A DNA stretch of 47,916 bases from a virus. Location of the stretch: the IMG/VR virus record IMGVR_UViG_3300034012_001149, positions 1-47,916 of that record; one strand, 5' to 3'. A program made the translations under genes and the position numbers. Below the pieces are notes generated by a model. It was given only the letters and a program-made list of their open reading frames with translations, did no database searches and was not told the origin of the DNA. Numbering within the stretch: position 1 is the stretch's first letter; each line of letters opens with the position of its first letter. Below are positions 22,053 through 29,698 of the stretch, piece by piece.

Positions 22053-22264
22053 CCCGCGACGACGTCATCAATTTGGCGCGCCAGCACGGCAAGCCTGTGC
22101 AGGAGAAGAACGCCGAAGTCGCATACCTGTTCACGCTCGAGGGCGTCAACGCGCTGCTCGCTGCCGAGCGCGAGGCGTGTGCTACCGCGTGCGAGGAGTT
22201 TTACAGCATTGAGTGGCTGGCCCAGCACTGCGCCGCTGCCATCCGCGCACGGGGGAACACATGA
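22049..22264 (+). CDS. Small conserved phage protein (EREACATACE)
   Basis: 71 residues. LLAAEREACATACEE and the end QHCAAAIRARGN match a short conserved pattern in many small phage proteins. Both ends are in ATGA overlaps. Function unknown. Confidence 0.7.
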   Translation: MTRDDVINLARQHGKPVQEKNAEVAYLFTLEGVNALLAAEREACATACEEFYSIEWLAQHCAAAIRARGNT

Positions 22265-22620
22265 ACCCACCACCGTCCACCAAGGGCCGCACGATCATCA
22301 AGATCAACGCGTTCACGCAGGCTCGACTCATCCGCCTGCTGCTCGACGGCGACCTCAACTGTGCGGAACTGGCGCAGGAGACCGGCCTGCACTACGTGAC
22401 AGTCCTCCAGTACACACGCGAGCTTCACCGTGCAGGCGCGGCCCACATCGTGCGCTGGAAGAAGGACTCACGTGACCGCGACAGCCTGAAGGTCTACAAG
22501 CTCGGCGTGGGCAAGGACGCCAAGCGCGACAAGCTCACCGCCGCTCAACGGCAGGAGCGCGTGCGCAAGCGCAAGCAGATGGCCAGCCTGTTAGGACTCA
22601 CTGCGGGGCCCCCACAATGA
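22261..22620 (+). CDS. Winged-helix DNA-binding protein
   Basis: 119 residues from the ATG at 22261, which overlaps the previous stop. AFTQARLIRLLLDGDLNCAE, LAQETGLHYVTVLQYTREL and HRAGAAHIVRWKKDSR form helix-turn-helix plus wing; the C-terminal part is strongly basic (QRQERVRKRKQMAS). It could be a transcription regulator or nucleoid-type protein. It is a candidate for binding one of the repeated sites in this genome, with no direct proof. Confidence 0.75.
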   Translation: MNPPPSTKGRTIIKINAFTQARLIRLLLDGDLNCAELAQETGLHYVTVLQYTRELHRAGAAHIVRWKKDSRDRDSLKVYKLGVGKDAKRDKLTAAQRQERVRKRKQMASLLGLTAGPPQ

Positions 22621-22799
22621 CCGACAAGGAAATCCTCGGGCGACTCGTTCGCATCGAGACCCGCCTGAGCAAGCTCATGGCCTTCTTCGGGCTCAACCCG
22701 ACGACAGGCGAACCCACCACCCAACGAAAGGACACTGATGACCCGCGAAAGAAGCACACCCCTGACTACGCCAGCCAACAACGTCCAGATAGGCGGTGA
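22617..22799 (+). CDS. Small protein overlapping DUF3310 gene
   Basis: 60 residues: helical N-terminus (TDKEILGRLVRIETRLSKLM), then a polar tail. It starts in an ATGA overlap and its last 62 bases overlap the DUF3310 gene in another frame. The first part is convincing; the tail may not matter. Confidence 0.6.
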   Translation: MTDKEILGRLVRIETRLSKLMAFFGLNPTTGEPTTQRKDTDDPRKKHTPDYASQQRPDRR

Positions 22800-22980
22800 C
22801 CACTACAAGTCCAAGTCGATCCAGCCCTGGGACTACATCGCGGCCAACCACCTCGGGTACTTCGAGGGGAACATCGTCAAGTACGTGAGCCGCTGGCGCG
22901 ACAAGGGTGGGCTGGCTGACCTGCTCAAGGCCCGGCACTACCTGGACAAGCTCATCGAGCTTGAGGAGAACGCGCAATGA
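22738..22980 (+). CDS. DUF3310 protein
   Basis: 80 residues with VQIGGDHYKSKSIQPWDYI, EGNIVKYVSRWRDKGG and LLKARHYLDKLIE, the recognisable order of the DUF3310 family (found in phages of many hosts, including T7-like ones). The function is not established; a nucleotide-related role is sometimes proposed. AAAGGA lies just before the ATG. Confidence 0.85.
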   Translation: MTRERSTPLTTPANNVQIGGDHYKSKSIQPWDYIAANHLGYFEGNIVKYVSRWRDKGGLADLLKARHYLDKLIELEENAQ

Positions 22981-23333
22981 CCGACAGCGAGTACCGGGAG
23001 ATGCTGAACCACCACCAGCAGCTCCTGAATCAGCAGGTGCGGGACCAGATGATGCGGGCGTACCCAGACCCGAGCGACCCGTCCTCGACCGCATACAGGG
23101 AGTACCTGAAAGCGCAGCAGGCCGCCATGATGAACTCCGCGTTGAATACCCAGTTCGGGCAAGCGAAGACTGCCCCAGCGCGGCACATCAGTGTCGGGGG
23201 CACCAAGCTCCACGAGAAGGACGTGCGCGAGCTGCACAACCTCATCGAGTTCATGAAGTTCGCCACCGAGGCCAGCGAAGAGATGAAGGCGCTGTGGACG
23301 GCCTTCGTCGTGGCCAGGAAGTTGGAGGGTTGA
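22977..23333 (+). CDS. Helical early protein, unknown
   Basis: 118 residues, rich in Q, M and E. MTDSEYREMLNHHQQLLNQQ opens a long helix; the second half has LHEKDVRELHNLIEFMK and a leucine/alanine helix. No family recognised. It overlaps the DUF3310 stop by four bases and abuts the next gene. Confidence 0.65.
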   Translation: MTDSEYREMLNHHQQLLNQQVRDQMMRAYPDPSDPSSTAYREYLKAQQAAMMNSALNTQFGQAKTAPARHISVGGTKLHEKDVRELHNLIEFMKFATEASEEMKALWTAFVVARKLEG

Positions 23334-23609
23334 ATGGGCATCCGCAACTGGATCAGAAGGTGGCTCAACGCTGACCTCAAAAAGCCGGTCCTTGTGGCCG
23401 CTTCGCAGCCCGACCCTCAGCGGGAGTCCACCGCGACGTGCCGAGTGTCTGTCCTCAAGGCGCTGAACGGGCGCGTGCTGGAGGTGGGGACCTACAAGCC
23501 CAACACCAGAGGCCCGGACTGGACCTTTGAGCTGTTCATCGTGCCGGAGAACGCGACCATCGCGTCCGCCATCACAACCGTGTTCGCCATGAAGGCGTTG
23601 GAAAACTGA
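23334..23609 (+). CDS. Small early protein, unknown
   Basis: 91 residues. Basic N-terminus (MGIRNWIRRWLNADLKK), then strands including SVLKALNGRVLEVGTYK and WTFELFIVPENATI, then a C-terminal helix. Starts directly after the previous stop. It precedes the structured region before the DNA polymerase gene. Confidence 0.65.
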   Translation: MGIRNWIRRWLNADLKKPVLVAASQPDPQRESTATCRVSVLKALNGRVLEVGTYKPNTRGPDWTFELFIVPENATIASAITTVFAMKALEN

Positions 23610-23683
23610 GGGCCCCTGAGTCGCATTTCCGTATTGCACATGCGGCTCGCCCACCTTCAGGGGCCCGCGATTCGCGGGTGGGC
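23610..23683 (+). promoter_or_regulatory. Structured leader with alternative hairpins
   Basis: GGGCCCCTGA (23610-23619) pairs perfectly with TCAGGGGCCC (23657-23666), enclosing an inner CGCAT/ATGCG stem. A competing fold pairs GCCCACC (23649-23655) with GGTGGGC (23677-23683), around CCCGCG/CGCGGG. The two folds share bases, so both cannot form. This looks like an attenuator or antiterminator upstream of the polymerase gene, though no T-tract is seen. Confidence 0.5.
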
Positions 23684-23767
23684 GGGTCTCCTAACCACGT
23701 AACGCCAGTGGAATGTGCATCGGCGTGACAGCACGGAGAGACGGCACTTACAAGGAGAACCCACAAC

Positions 23768-25699
23768 GTGATGCCCGTATACCTGGACTTCGAGTCGTAC
23801 TGGTCGACCGACCACACGCTCTCGAAGATGTCCCCAACCGAGTACGTCATGCACCCCGACACCGAGATCATTTCGGTGGCCATCAAGTGTGCGGACTACC
23901 CCACCGACGTCATCTTCGGCGAGGCCGAGATCAAGCGCCACCTCGATGCGCTGGACTGGTCGACCAAGATGGCCATCGGCCACAACATGAGCGGCTTCGA
24001 TGCGCTCATCCTTGCGTGGCGCTTCGGCATCCGCCCCAAGATGTGGGGGTGCACCGCCGCCATGGCCCGCAGCAAGTACGGCAAGACCTGTGGCGTGTCG
24101 CTCAAGGCGCTGTCCAAGGAGCTGGGAGTCGGCGCCAAGCTGGACCTGGAGGCCACCAACACCAAGGGCAAGCACCTCAAGGACTTCACGCCCGATGAGC
24201 TGCGCGCAATGGAGAAGTACAACAAGGTCGACACCGAGCTGTGCGCCAAGCTCTTCAAGCTGCTGGCCAAGGGCTTCCCCAAGAACGAGCTGGTGCAGAT
24301 CGACATGACCACGCGCACGCTGGTCGAGCCCAAGTTCGTGCTGGACGTAGACCTCGTGGAGGGCGCACTCAACGACGTGCGTGCCGAGAAGCAACGCTCG
24401 CTGCTGGACTTGGCCAAGCAACTCGACATCGAGGGCATGACAGCCGTTGCCCTGGAGCACGGCGTGAGCATCGAGGAGCAGATCCGTGCAGAGCTGGCCT
24501 CGGCGCCGAAGTTCGCGGCACTGCTGACCAAGCTCGGCGTGGAGGTGCCGTACAAGACCTCGCCCACCAACCCCGACAAGGAGGTGCCGGCGCTGGCCAA
24601 GACCGACGAGGCGTTCATCAAGCTCCAGGACCATCGCAACCCGCTGGTGGCCGCTGCTGCGCGTGCTCGGCTGGAGGTCAAGTCCACACTGCTGGAGACG
24701 CGCCTGCAAGCGTTCCTGCGTGCAGCCAAGGTGTGCGGCGGCAAGCTGCCCGTGCCGCTCAAGTACGTGGGCGCAGACACCACTGGGCGCTGGTCCGGTG
24801 AGCAGTACAACATGCAGAACCTGCCGCGCATCTCGCCGGGCAAGCCCAAGACGAGCGACGCGCTGCGCATGAGCCTGTTGGCACCCAAGGGGCACAAGGT
24901 CATCGTGGCGGACCTGTCAGGCATCGAGCTGCGGGTCAACCACTTCCTGTGGAAGGTCCCCTCCTCCATGGCGCTGTTCAAGGCCGACCCGGAGAAGGCC
25001 GACCTCTACAAGGACTTCGCATCTTCGCTGTACGACGTGGCTGTGGAAGAGGTCGCCAAGGATCAACGTCAGGTGGGCAAGGTCGCGCACCTGGGCCTGG
25101 GGTTCGGCGCTGGCGCACCCACGTTCCAGAAGGTCGCCAAGCTCATGGCGGGCATCGAGCTGTCAGATGGCGAGTCCATCAACATCGTGGGCAAGTGGCG
25201 CGAGGAGTACGACGAGATCGTCGACGGCTGGCGCACGTTCCAGGACAACCTGCCCAACATCCTCCAGGGCATCGAGTCATCCATTGACCCGTGGGGTCTG
25301 TGCGTGACCGAGAAGAACGCGGTGCGGCTGCCCTCCGGGCGGCGCATCTACTACCCGTCCCTGGTCAAGGAGCGCGACCAAGTCACGGGCAAGTCCGAAT
25401 GGTGGTACGGCCAAGGTCGCCATCGCGCCCGCATCTACGCCGGCAAGGGTGTGGAGAACCTCGTGCAGGCGCTGGCCCGTGACGTCATCGCCGACAACGC
25501 CCTGGCGTTTCGCAAGGCCACTGGCCTGTCACCCGCCCTGATGGTGCACGACGAACTGGTCTACGTGGTCAAGGAGGACGACGCCGAGGACATGCTGGAG
25601 CTGCTCCAGGCGCTCATGCGGACTCCGCCCACGTGGTGGCCCGAGCTTGTGACCTGGAGCGAAGGTGACATCGCGCAGTGCTACGGTGCAGCAAAGTGA
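23768..25699 (+). CDS. Family A DNA polymerase with 3'-5' exonuclease
   Basis: 643 residues, start GTG at 23768 (ATG one codon on) with GGAG upstream. The exonuclease has D7/E9 (YLDFES), N73/D78 (GHNMSGFD), and Y151/D155 (YNKVD). The polymerase has motif A D382 (VADLSGIELR), motif B R434-K438 to F446-G447, and motif C D595 in HDE, all expected catalytic residues. It replicates the phage genome. In motif B the residue four after the conserved lysine, equivalent to F762 of E. coli Pol I, is leucine (L442), a type known from many temperate-phage polymerases. Motif A has G where Q is usual. No 5' nuclease domain is present. Confidence 0.97.
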   Translation: MMPVYLDFESYWSTDHTLSKMSPTEYVMHPDTEIISVAIKCADYPTDVIFGEAEIKRHLDALDWSTKMAIGHNMSGFDALILAWRFGIRPKMWGCTAAMARSKYGKTCGVSLKALSKELGVGAKLDLEATNTKGKHLKDFTPDELRAMEKYNKVDTELCAKLFKLLAKGFPKNELVQIDMTTRTLVEPKFVLDVDLVEGALNDVRAEKQRSLLDLAKQLDIEGMTAVALEHGVSIEEQIRAELASAPKFAALLTKLGVEVPYKTSPTNPDKEVPALAKTDEAFIKLQDHRNPLVAAAARARLEVKSTLLETRLQAFLRAAKVCGGKLPVPLKYVGADTTGRWSGEQYNMQNLPRISPGKPKTSDALRMSLLAPKGHKVIVADLSGIELRVNHFLWKVPSSMALFKADPEKADLYKDFASSLYDVAVEEVAKDQRQVGKVAHLGLGFGAGAPTFQKVAKLMAGIELSDGESINIVGKWREEYDEIVDGWRTFQDNLPNILQGIESSIDPWGLCVTEKNAVRLPSGRRIYYPSLVKERDQVTGKSEWWYGQGRHRARIYAGKGVENLVQALARDVIADNALAFRKATGLSPALMVHDELVYVVKEDDAEDMLELLQALMRTPPTWWPELVTWSEGDIAQCYGAAK

Positions 25700-25789
25700 C
25701 ACACAGTGACGTACGGACAAGCAACTTGATTCTGGGGGGAAGTATGTGTAATGTGGTGGCACTTCTGCTAACACCTTACAGGCTAACAC
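25700..25789 (+). promoter_or_regulatory. Leader with two GTTAGC-type sites and a possible promoter
   Basis: TTGATT near 25726 and TGTAAT 15 bases further on (or TAATGT at 17) could be a weak promoter. TGCTAAC (25766-25772) and GGCTAAC (25781-25787) are direct copies 15 bases apart just before the next start. Confidence 0.45.
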
Positions 25790-26392
25790 ATGATAAGCTA
25801 CGACCTAACACGAGCGCGGCTTGCCGTGCAATTCCTCGTGGACTCGTCGTACTTCCATCAGCACGTTCGCAAGCTGCGATCCACCGTCACCAAGCCGCGA
25901 GCCATGCCATTCAAGGACGAGTCCGAGGTGCTCAACGAGCTGCTGGTTGTAGGCCGGCAGAGCGCCCAGGCCATGGAGAACCTGATCGAGGTAGCGCAGA
26001 TCAAGCGCGACGACCGCAACGAGTACCAGCGCCAGTACATGGCAGCCAAGCGCCAGCGCGACCGCAAGATCATCGAGTTCGAGGAGCGGGTGCTTGGCAA
26101 GAAGCTCGGCCCCGAGGCCAAGATCCAGGTGCTTCAGCGGCAGTACGACACCTGGAACCGCGAGCGCGACGCACTCCTCAAGTCGATGGGCAAGGTGCTG
26201 TGGGCCGATCGCAACGAGCGACTGAAGGACTTCTGGGCGCGCAAGGAGCGCGAGTTCGATGCCCTCATCGAGGAGGCCAAGGTCAGCGGCCCGGTCAAGC
26301 GCAAGCGCATCGTGCAGGTAGCGGCCAAGCCCTCGACAGCGTTCGGGGAGAAGCTCACGAAAGCCATTCAGTACCCCCCGCCCAAGCGTTGA
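25790..26392 (+). CDS. Coiled-coil protein of the replication region
   Basis: 200 residues. An N-terminal helical domain is followed by a long charged coiled coil with QRQYMAAKRQRDRKIIEFEE and QRQYDTWNRERDALLKSM, then a basic helix. No catalytic motif is seen. Its place between the DNA polymerase and the nuclease cluster suggests a replication or recombination accessory, but I do not recognise the family. Its end overlaps the next candidate promoter. Confidence 0.65.
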   Translation: MISYDLTRARLAVQFLVDSSYFHQHVRKLRSTVTKPRAMPFKDESEVLNELLVVGRQSAQAMENLIEVAQIKRDDRNEYQRQYMAAKRQRDRKIIEFEERVLGKKLGPEAKIQVLQRQYDTWNRERDALLKSMGKVLWADRNERLKDFWARKEREFDALIEEAKVSGPVKRKRIVQVAAKPSTAFGEKLTKAIQYPPPKR

Positions 26393-26417
26393 CAACTACC
26401 CTGCCTGACCCTACAGT
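26389..26417 (+). promoter_or_regulatory. Candidate promoter with overlapping operator
   Basis: TTGACA (26389-26394), 17 bases, TACAGT (26412-26417). The inverted repeat GCCTGA/TCAGGC (26403-26408 and 26417-26422) brackets the -10 and would let a bound dimer block it. Confidence 0.65.
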
Positions 26418-26435
26418 CAGGCTTCAACAACAGGC

Positions 26436-26461
26436 CCCCAGCGACGAATGTCGTTCTGGGG
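26436..26461 (+). promoter_or_regulatory. Leader hairpin before the Cas4-like gene
   Basis: CCCCAG-CGAC-GAAT-GTCG-(TT)-CTGGGG folds as a ten-pair stem with a two-base bulge, ending nine bases before the ATG at 26471. It could hide or present the start. Confidence 0.55.
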
Positions 26462-26470
26462 CGTAACCCC

Positions 26471-27124
26471 ATGAACATGCCCGCGTGGACGTACAGCCAG
26501 CTCGACTCGTTCGAGAGCTGCCCCAAGAAGTTCTTCCACCTGAAGGTTGCCCGCGACGTCGTGGAGCCGCCTTCGGTGCACACCGAGTGGGGGACAAAGG
26601 TCCACAGCGCGTTCGAGGACTGCATCAACAAGGGTGACCCCCTACCCGAAGGGATGACCCAGTGGCAAGGACTGGCCAACAAGCTGGCTCGGCTGCCCGG
26701 CCAGAAGTTGACCGAGGTCAAGTTCGCCATCGACCGTGCGTTCCAGCCCACGGACTGGAAGACTTCGTGGAGCCGCGGGATCGCGGACTTGCTGGTCGTC
26801 CATGGCGACAAGGCCGCAGTGCTGGACTACAAGACGGGTAAGAGGAAGCCCACCGAGCAGTTGGACCTGTACGCCAATTACGTTTTTCACCACTACCCCC
26901 AGGTCAACAAAGTCACGACGGGCTTTGTGTGGCTTAAAGACAAGCGAATCGACTGGAAACCCCTCACAAGGTCTTCACTACCCGAGACATGGCAGGCATT
27001 ATTGCCACGTGTTCGCAAGTTGGAGTCAGCCTACGAAAGAGATAGCTGGCCCGCTCGACCATCGGGGCTGTGTAACGGGTGGTGCCCGGTCACAGCATGC
27101 CAGTTCAACAAGGGGAGAAAGTGA
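26471..27124 (+). CDS. Cas4/AddB-type PD-(D/E)XK nuclease with Fe-S cysteines
   Basis: 217 residues. The nuclease core has H45 (GTKVH), E82, D106 (GIADLLVV) and D119-x-K121 (VLDYKTGK). Four cysteines (C17 near the N-terminus; C201, C205 and C210 near the C-terminus) match the 4Fe-4S arrangement of Cas4 and AddB nucleases that trims single-stranded ends. It lies next to a VRR-NUC nuclease and an HNH-like protein, so recombination or replication-fork processing is likely. No CRISPR genes are present. It has its own candidate promoter and leader hairpin. Confidence 0.9.
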   Translation: MNMPAWTYSQLDSFESCPKKFFHLKVARDVVEPPSVHTEWGTKVHSAFEDCINKGDPLPEGMTQWQGLANKLARLPGQKLTEVKFAIDRAFQPTDWKTSWSRGIADLLVVHGDKAAVLDYKTGKRKPTEQLDLYANYVFHHYPQVNKVTTGFVWLKDKRIDWKPLTRSSLPETWQALLPRVRKLESAYERDSWPARPSGLCNGWCPVTACQFNKGRK

Positions 27125-27125
27125 C

Positions 27126-27302
27126 GTGGTGCGTACGGAGTATTCGTGGTTGACCAGCACTGAATTGGTGCATGTAGTCCTTAACAAGAAGAGCGCCACG
27201 ACGCTTGAAACCGAGCTGGCCCAACGGCTAGATGTCTACATCAAAGAGCAGGAAGGAACTGACCCATGCCCACCCCAGAGGGACGAGTCAAGGAGTCAGT
27301 GA
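27126..27302 (+). CDS. Small helical protein (TxELVHxVLN family)
   Basis: 58 residues from a GTG with GGAG eight bases upstream. LTSTELVHVVLNKKSATTLE and ELAQRLDVYIKE follow a pattern I know from small phage proteins of unknown function. The 3' end overlaps the VRR-NUC gene by 37 bases. Confidence 0.65.
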   Translation: MVRTEYSWLTSTELVHVVLNKKSATTLETELAQRLDVYIKEQEGTDPCPPQRDESRSQ

Positions 27303-27592
27303 GGAGGTTCCTCAAGGACAAGGGGGTCTGGTACTACCAGCCTGTGCAGAACGGCATGGGCGTGGTGGGTATCCCCGATTTCGTGTGCTGCTGGCGGGGT
27401 AGGTTCCTCGCCATCGAAACCAAGGCTCCTGGGAAGCGGAGGGAGACAACCGCTAACCAGGACCGAGTCATCATGCAGATCCACCAGCATGGCGGGGTTG
27501 CCGTAGTGGTGGACGACGTTTCGCAGCTCATTCCCGTTTTTGTTCAGACCGCACTCGAAGGAGCACATCATGACCAAGTCAACTGCGCGTAA
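27266..27592 (+). CDS. VRR-NUC nuclease
   Basis: 108 residues. GIPDFVCCWRGRFLAIETK gives D38, E51 and K53 of the PD-(D/E)XK core, followed by RRETTANQDRVIMQIHQHGG, the VRR-NUC signature region. These standalone phage enzymes act on branched DNA as Holliday-junction-type or flap nucleases. Placement with the Cas4-like and HNH-like genes supports a DNA repair or replication role. Confidence 0.9.
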   Translation: MPTPEGRVKESVRRFLKDKGVWYYQPVQNGMGVVGIPDFVCCWRGRFLAIETKAPGKRRETTANQDRVIMQIHQHGGVAVVVDDVSQLIPVFVQTALEGAHHDQVNCA

Positions 27593-27836
27593 GCTGGAGT
27601 ACCAGAAGGCGTACAACGCCCGACCGGAGGAAGTCGCCAAGCGCGTGAAGAACAACGCCGCACGGCGCGATGCCATCAAGGACGGTCGCGCCCGAGTCGG
27701 CGACGGCAAGGATGTGGCTCACAAGAAGTCGCTGGAGAACGGCGGCACCAACGCGAAGGGCAACGTCGCCGTGGAGTCCCGCGCCAAGAACCGTGGATGG
27801 AGGAAGGGCAGTGGCTCTTACAACCCAGATAAGTGA
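27570..27836 (+). CDS. HNH-like phage protein, altered motif
   Basis: 88 residues, ATG with AAGGAG six bases upstream. Helical N-terminus (YQKAYNARPEEVAKRVK), basic middle, then GDGKDVAHKKSLENGGTNAKG. In related phage proteins the motif is DVDH, the start of an HNH site; here the second aspartate is alanine, but the following H and GG-N pattern remain. It may be an inactive or weak endonuclease or a DNA-binding remnant. The stop lies within the next gene. Confidence 0.7.
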   Translation: MTKSTARKLEYQKAYNARPEEVAKRVKNNAARRDAIKDGRARVGDGKDVAHKKSLENGGTNAKGNVAVESRAKNRGWRKGSGSYNPDK

Positions 27837-28059
27837 ACAGTTCGAGGGCCCCTACGTCAAGACCATCACCAACGAGCTTCGACGTGCAGGGTGCGACCAC
27901 TTGACCGTCCTGAAACGAGCAATGAACCATGAAGATTGGAACTTCGTTTGGGTGTGGCGCACCCGAGCGGGCAACACCGGCCACTACGTCACCGAGGAGC
28001 CCAAGCCCACCAGCGAGGAACTGACCGCGATGTTCGCTGCCATCAAGCTCACTGATTGA
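27811..28059 (+). CDS. Small protein before the helicase gene
   Basis: 82 residues from a GTG with GGAGG seven bases upstream. The frame overlaps the HNH-like gene by 26 bases. An N-terminal helix is followed by HEDWNFVWVWRTRAG and a C-terminal helix (TSEELTAMFAAIKL). No family is recognised. Confidence 0.6.
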   Translation: MALTTQISEQFEGPYVKTITNELRRAGCDHLTVLKRAMNHEDWNFVWVWRTRAGNTGHYVTEEPKPTSEELTAMFAAIKLTD

Positions 28060-28065
28060 CCCACA

Positions 28066-29646
28066 ATGCTTATCCACAAGCGCAAGAAAGCAGTCGTACT
28101 CAAGCTGCGCAACCCTGAACGAGTAACGACCGTCATCCCGACGGCGGTCAAGGTCAACGACCACATGGTGGCGGTGCCGCACCGCCCCGACGAGACCCGG
28201 GTGCTGCGCAACCTGGGCTTCGAGGTCCCCGACCCGATGCCCATCCACTACGACTGGCCCAAGGTCAACGGGGCGCACGACCCGTTCGCAGCCCAACGTA
28301 CCACGGCCAACTTTCTGGCCATGCACTCGCGGGCCTACTGCCTCAACGGCATGGGCACGGGCAAGACGAACTCGGCCCTGTGGGCCTACGACTACCTGCG
28401 GCGCACCAAGCAGGTCAGGAAGATGATCGTCGTGTGCCCACTGTCCACGATGGAGCGCACCTGGGCGGACTCGGTGTTCTTCACCTTCCCGCACCTGGAC
28501 TGTGCGGTGCTGCACGGCACCCGCGAGAAGCGCATCAAGCTGCTGGCGCAGGACGTGCACGTCTACGTCATCAACATCGACGGGCTGACTACCATCCGCG
28601 ACGAGCTGGCCAAGCGAGATGACATCGACTTGGTGGTCGTCGACGAGCTGGCGCTGGCCCGCAACTCAGGAACCGAGCGATGGAAGACACTGAACACGGT
28701 GTGCAACAAGCAGCACAACCGCCGAGTGTGGGGGATGACGGGCTCGCCCACCCCCAACGCACCGACGGACGCCTGGGCACAGTGCCGGCTGGTGACCCCA
28801 GACAACCCCGAGGTCCCGAAGTATTTCGGCAAGTTCCGCGACCGGGTCATGAAGCAGTTGACCCCCTTCAAGTGGGTGGCCCGGCAGGACGCGACGGACA
28901 CGGTGCACGCCATGATGCAGCCGGCGATCCGCTTCGCCCTGGAGGACTGCGTGGACCTGCCCGAGCAGACTGTGGTGACCCGCGAGGCGCCGATGACCAA
29001 GGAGCAGGCCAAAGCCTACAAGGACATGCTGGCCAAGCTGGCGACCGAGTATGCGGGTGGGCAGATCCTGGCGGTCAACGAGGCGGTCAAGGCCAACAAG
29101 CTCATCCAGATCGCCTGTGGCGTGGCCTACGGGACCGATGGCACCGAGGTCGTACTTCCCTCCGGTCCGAGACTGGACGTGCTCAAGGAGCTGATCGAAG
29201 AGTCCACCGGCAAGGTGATCGTGTTCGTCCCCCTGACTGCTGCGCTGGAGTCTGTAGCCCAGGTGTTGAGGGCCGACTGGAGCGTCGAAGTAGTGCACGG
29301 CGAGACCAGTAAGACCGAGCGCGACCGCATCTTCGGCGCCTTCCAGAGCCAGCCAGACCCACGGGTACTGGTGGCCAACGCGGCGACCATGAGCCACGGC
29401 CTGACCCTGACGGCAGCCACCACCATCGTGTGGTACGCCCCAGTGCACAGCAACGAGGTCTACGAGCAAGCCTGCGCCCGGGTCCGCCGGCCCGGCCAGA
29501 AGCGCACCACGGTCATCGCCCACATCGCCGGCACCGACGTCGAGCGGCGTGTCTACAAGCGTCTCCAGGACAAGCAGTCCCTCCAAGGCCTGCTGCTGGA
29601 TATGGTCCGAGAAGGGAGCAAAAGTGAGTTAGCAACTACCCCTTGA
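28066..29646 (+). CDS. SF2 DNA helicase/translocase
   Basis: 526 residues. Walker A is GMGTGKT (95-101), Walker B is VVVDELA with D193/E194, motif III is GMTGSP, and the C-terminal RecA domain has SHGLTLTAATTIV and a QACARVRRPGQK motif VI, as in SNF2-like phage helicases. It likely unwinds or remodels DNA in replication or recombination. The last codons and stop overlap the -35 of the promoter at 29643. No clear ribosome-binding site precedes the ATG. Confidence 0.93.
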   Translation: MLIHKRKKAVVLKLRNPERVTTVIPTAVKVNDHMVAVPHRPDETRVLRNLGFEVPDPMPIHYDWPKVNGAHDPFAAQRTTANFLAMHSRAYCLNGMGTGKTNSALWAYDYLRRTKQVRKMIVVCPLSTMERTWADSVFFTFPHLDCAVLHGTREKRIKLLAQDVHVYVINIDGLTTIRDELAKRDDIDLVVVDELALARNSGTERWKTLNTVCNKQHNRRVWGMTGSPTPNAPTDAWAQCRLVTPDNPEVPKYFGKFRDRVMKQLTPFKWVARQDATDTVHAMMQPAIRFALEDCVDLPEQTVVTREAPMTKEQAKAYKDMLAKLATEYAGGQILAVNEAVKANKLIQIACGVAYGTDGTEVVLPSGPRLDVLKELIEESTGKVIVFVPLTAALESVAQVLRADWSVEVVHGETSKTERDRIFGAFQSQPDPRVLVANAATMSHGLTLTAATTIVWYAPVHSNEVYEQACARVRRPGQKRTTVIAHIAGTDVERRVYKRLQDKQSLQGLLLDMVREGSKSELATTP

Positions 29647-29671
29647 CAGCCGGCCGCGCCGGCACCACAAT
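29643..29671 (+). promoter_or_regulatory. Promoter with palindrome in the spacer
   Basis: TTGACA (29643-29648), 17-base spacer, CACAAT (29666-29671). The spacer is GCCGGC-CGC-GCCGGC, a perfect palindrome, plus two bases. GTTAGCA lies upstream at 29628-29634. It should drive the genes at 29699 and 30112, ending at the terminator at 31091. Confidence 0.7.
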
Positions 29672-29698
29672 TCACTTCCTTACAACAGGAGCTAACAC

